Shown here piece by piece: positions 61,912-64,000 of a stretch of 64,000 nucleotides of DNA. The notes below the pieces were generated by a model. That model had not been told where the DNA came from, made no database searches, and was given only the letters and a program-made list of their open reading frames with translations. The DNA is taken from NCBI GenBank assembly GCA_002363385.1, contig DEVL01000003.1, positions 1,248,085-1,312,084 on the forward strand, written 5' to 3'. How positions within the stretch are numbered: position 1 is the first letter of the stretch; the number at the start of each line of letters is the position of its first letter. Source of the stretch: Stenotrophomonas maltophilia (lineage in GTDB: Bacteria; Pseudomonadota; Gammaproteobacteria; Xanthomonadales; Xanthomonadaceae). The position numbers and the translations under genes were made by a program.

Positions 61912-62841
61912 ATGGGCTTGTCGGGACTGCGAAGGCTGCTGCAGAGCGTATTGCTGTGTCTGGCCCTCGCCGCGACGACGGGGTCGGCCTGGGCCGGTCC
62001 CGCCCATGAGCTGGTGCTGGGAAGGATCAGCGACGACCCGAAGTCTCACTATGCACAGCTGCAGCCGCTGCTGGATTACGTGATTCCGCGCATGCGCGAT
62101 GTCGGCATTACCGAAGGCCGCATCCTGATGGCGCGGGACGCCCAGCAGATGGCCAGTTATCTGCGCCGCGGCCGGGTCGACTGGGTCACTGAAACCTCCG
62201 GCACCGCCGTCGCGCTGGGCCTGCGCAGCGGCGCCAGGCCCCTGCTGCTGACCGAACGTAGCGGCGTGCGCGAGTACCACACGGTGTTCTTCGTGCGCCG
62301 CGAGAGCCCCATCCAGACCCTGGAAGACCTGCGCGGGCATACGCTGGCACTGCAGAACGTGGCCTCCACCAGCGCCTACCTGGTGCCGGTGATGACCCTG
62401 CTGCAGCACGGGCAGACCCCGGAGATCCTGGCCTCGCTGGGTGATACTGCCGCGCCGGACACGGTCGGGTATGTGTTCGCGCGGTCCGAGTCCAACATCG
62501 CCACCTTCGTGCACAAGGGGCTGGTGGATGCCGGGGCGGTCAGCAGCGTGGACTGGTCCGATAGCAAGCGCATCCCGGCCAACTTCGTGCGTGACTTCCG
62601 TGTCATCCACCGCACCGAGCCCTATCCGCGCGCGGTGGAAATGGTGCGCGAAGGGCTGGATCCGCGGGTGCGCGACCGTCTGCAGCAGGTCCTGCTGGAG
62701 GCCGCCTCGGATCCACAGGGGCGCAGTGCATTGAACGTTTTTTTTGGTACCTCCGGGTTCCACCGTGTGGATGCACAGATGCAACGCCGGCTGGATGAAT
62801 TGAAACTGGGCTTGACGCGCGTGCGGATGGAAGTGGAATGA
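61912..62841 (+). CDS. PhnD-like periplasmic substrate-binding protein
   Basis: A 309-residue exported protein (signal peptide to SAWAGPA). Periplasmic binding fold of the phosphate/phosphite/phosphonate group: HELVLGRISDDPKSHYAQLQPLLDYV, GRVDWVTETSGTAVAL, REYHTVFFVRRESPIQTLEDLRG, LQNVASTSAYLVPV. GGGGGGAG precedes the ATG. No ABC permease or ATPase follows; instead its stop overlaps the start of a diguanylate cyclase (ATGA). Inference: it senses a ligand for that cyclase. Confidence 0.87.
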   Translation: MGLSGLRRLLQSVLLCLALAATTGSAWAGPAHELVLGRISDDPKSHYAQLQPLLDYVIPRMRDVGITEGRILMARDAQQMASYLRRGRVDWVTETSGTAVALGLRSGARPLLLTERSGVREYHTVFFVRRESPIQTLEDLRGHTLALQNVASTSAYLVPVMTLLQHGQTPEILASLGDTAAPDTVGYVFARSESNIATFVHKGLVDAGAVSSVDWSDSKRIPANFVRDFRVIHRTEPYPRAVEMVREGLDPRVRDRLQQVLLEAASDPQGRSALNVFFGTSGFHRVDAQMQRRLDELKLGLTRVRMEVE

Positions 62842-64000
62842 GTCGGTTGGGTTCCGGAATGCAGGCAAAGTTCGTGCTGGCGATGAGCGGTGCGATGCTG
62901 GTGGTGGTGGCCATCGTGGCGGTGGTGCTGGGGCGCCAGGCGACGATGCAGGGCGAGGTGCAGCACCTCAGCGGCAACGTGATCCATGACCTGTTCGACC
63001 GCAGCGTGCGCAGCCGGGGGGAGGCCTTGGCGCGCGAGCTGTCCGATGCGCTGGCCAACCCGCTGTACTACAACGATCTGGAGCAGGTCGGTGCGCTGGT
63101 GCGCAACACCTCGCGCCAGCAGGTGGTGCGCTACGTGCTGGTGTTCGACGAGAACGGCCGGCTGATCCACGACGGTTCGGTGGACGTGCTCGAGTTCGGT
63201 CAGCCGATGCGCGATCCACTGGCGAGCGGTGCGGTCCAGGCGCGCGAGCTGGTGGTCCAGCAATCACCCAAGGTGCTCGACAACGCGATGCCGATCATGA
63301 TCGGCAACCAGCGTATTGGCGGTGTCCGCGTGGGCATGGCGCTGGATGACGTCCAGGCGATGGAGAAGAAAGCCAACCAGACCCTGGGCGAGCGGCTGCA
63401 GCAGGTCGGCAAGCGGCATCTGGGCTGGCTGCTGCTGATGCTGGGCCTGCTGGTCGGCATTGGCGCAGTGGTGATCATCTATGTGCAGCGCACGCTGGTC
63501 ACGCCGATCCGCTGGCTGGCCGGTGCCGCCCGCCAGATCGAAGCCGGCGACTACAACCTGCAGATGCGCCAGAGCCATCGCCAGGATGAGGTGGGCGAGC
63601 TGGTGCGGGCGTTCGGCCGGATGAGCCAGGCCATCGCCCGGCATGACCGTGAAGTGCGGCACATGGCCTACACCGATGCGCTGACCGGCCTGACCAATCG
63701 GCTGGCCTTCCGCGAAGCGCTGGACCATCGGCTGATGGCCGCGCGTGCCTCGGGCCATCGGCTGGGACTGCTGTTCGCCGACATGGATGACTTCAAGCGC
63801 GTCAACGATACGCTTGGCCATGAAGCCGGCGATGAAGCGCTGCTGCAGTTCGCCCAGCGCATCAGCGCTGCCGTCGCGCAAGCCGGGGGCGATGAGGCCT
63901 TGCTGGCCCGCTTCGGTGGCGATGAGTTCGTGATCCTGATCGGTGAAGGTGATGTGGCCGCCCGCGCCCGCGAACTTGCCGAACTCCTGGTGCGCGAGCT
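62838..64000 (+). CDS. Membrane diguanylate cyclase with HAMP, cut by window edge
   Basis: 387 residues visible. First transmembrane helix near 13-32, a periplasmic region of about 160 residues, second helix near 198-220, HAMP (LVTPIRWLAGAARQIEAGDYN), then a GGDEF domain starting AYTDALTGLTNRLAF (near 277) with the active-site FGGDEF at about 356. It makes c-di-GMP from GTP. The sequence runs off the window, so a C-terminal EAL domain cannot be ruled out. Start at 62838 overlaps the PhnD-like stop by 4 bp. Confidence 0.9.
   Translation, partial: MSRLGSGMQAKFVLAMSGAMLVVVAIVAVVLGRQATMQGEVQHLSGNVIHDLFDRSVRSRGEALARELSDALANPLYYNDLEQVGALVRNTSRQQVVRYVLVFDENGRLIHDGSVDVLEFGQPMRDPLASGAVQARELVVQQSPKVLDNAMPIMIGNQRIGGVRVGMALDDVQAMEKKANQTLGERLQQVGKRHLGWLLLMLGLLVGIGAVVIIYVQRTLVTPIRWLAGAARQIEAGDYNLQMRQSHRQDEVGELVRAFGRMSQAIARHDREVRHMAYTDALTGLTNRLAFREALDHRLMAARASGHRLGLLFADMDDFKRVNDTLGHEAGDEALLQFAQRISAAVAQAGGDEALLARFGGDEFVILIGEGDVAARARELAELLVRE

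Overview
The window is about 64 kb of high-GC gammaproteobacterial chromosome. Gene content and order point to Xanthomonadaceae, most likely Stenotrophomonas or a close relative. The signs are TonB-dependent receptors of the Xanthomonas/Caulobacter type, a GumN/TraB-like protein, the run nnrD-tsaE-amiC-mutL, phaR-phaB, and htpX/suhB/trmJ. Genus assignment is inference; no rRNA is present.

Bases 1 to about 9586 are a mobile, prophage-derived region. It holds a tyrosine integrase cut by the left window edge, an excisionase-like gene and a leftward chain of very small genes, four of them joined by ATGA overlaps. It then jumps abruptly to two rightward tail-type genes, followed by accessory genes: an AlbA_2 (Schlafen-type) protein, a SRAP/YedK protein and a membrane protein. 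It ends in a 48-bp copy of the 3' part of tRNA-Pro(GGG) followed by a tRNA-type terminator, which reads as the right attachment site. Repressor, replication, lysis, terminase and head genes are all missing, so it looks like a deleted prophage that kept its ends and cargo. The 606-residue tail protein carries an unusual array of 14-residue Trp repeats.

Bases 9.8 to 24.5 kb hold a PanB resembling the actinobacterial type, then an ECF sigma / FecR / STN-TonB receptor / secreted PHP phosphoesterase cluster (a cell-surface signalling locus). Next come a DUF1328 peptide, an outer-membrane barrel, a MipA/OmpV protein followed by an orphan DUF2384 domain, a divergent two-component system, a periplasmic Ntn amidase and a DUF3011 protein.

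Bases 24.6 to 43.4 kb hold dxs, an HNH endonuclease, an acyl-CoA dehydrogenase, lipoproteins and a lipocalin, tRNA-Phe(GAA), an MFS transporter, an MDR oxidoreductase and tRNA-Ala(CGC). They continue with a poly-HAMP chemoreceptor behind a clear FliA (sigma-28) promoter, a second TonB receptor, a beta-lactamase-fold hydrolase and RNase D.

Bases 43.5 to 64 kb are mostly housekeeping: a formylglycine-enzyme-like lipoprotein, an M48 protease, xseA, queG, nnrD, tsaE, amiC, mutL, a DUF1684 lipoprotein, a TraB/GumN protein, phaR/phaB (polyhydroxyalkanoate regulation and synthesis), gluQRS, htpX, suhB and trmJ. The window ends in a PhnD-like periplasmic protein whose stop overlaps the start of a membrane diguanylate cyclase cut by the right edge, a likely ligand sensor plus c-di-GMP output pair.
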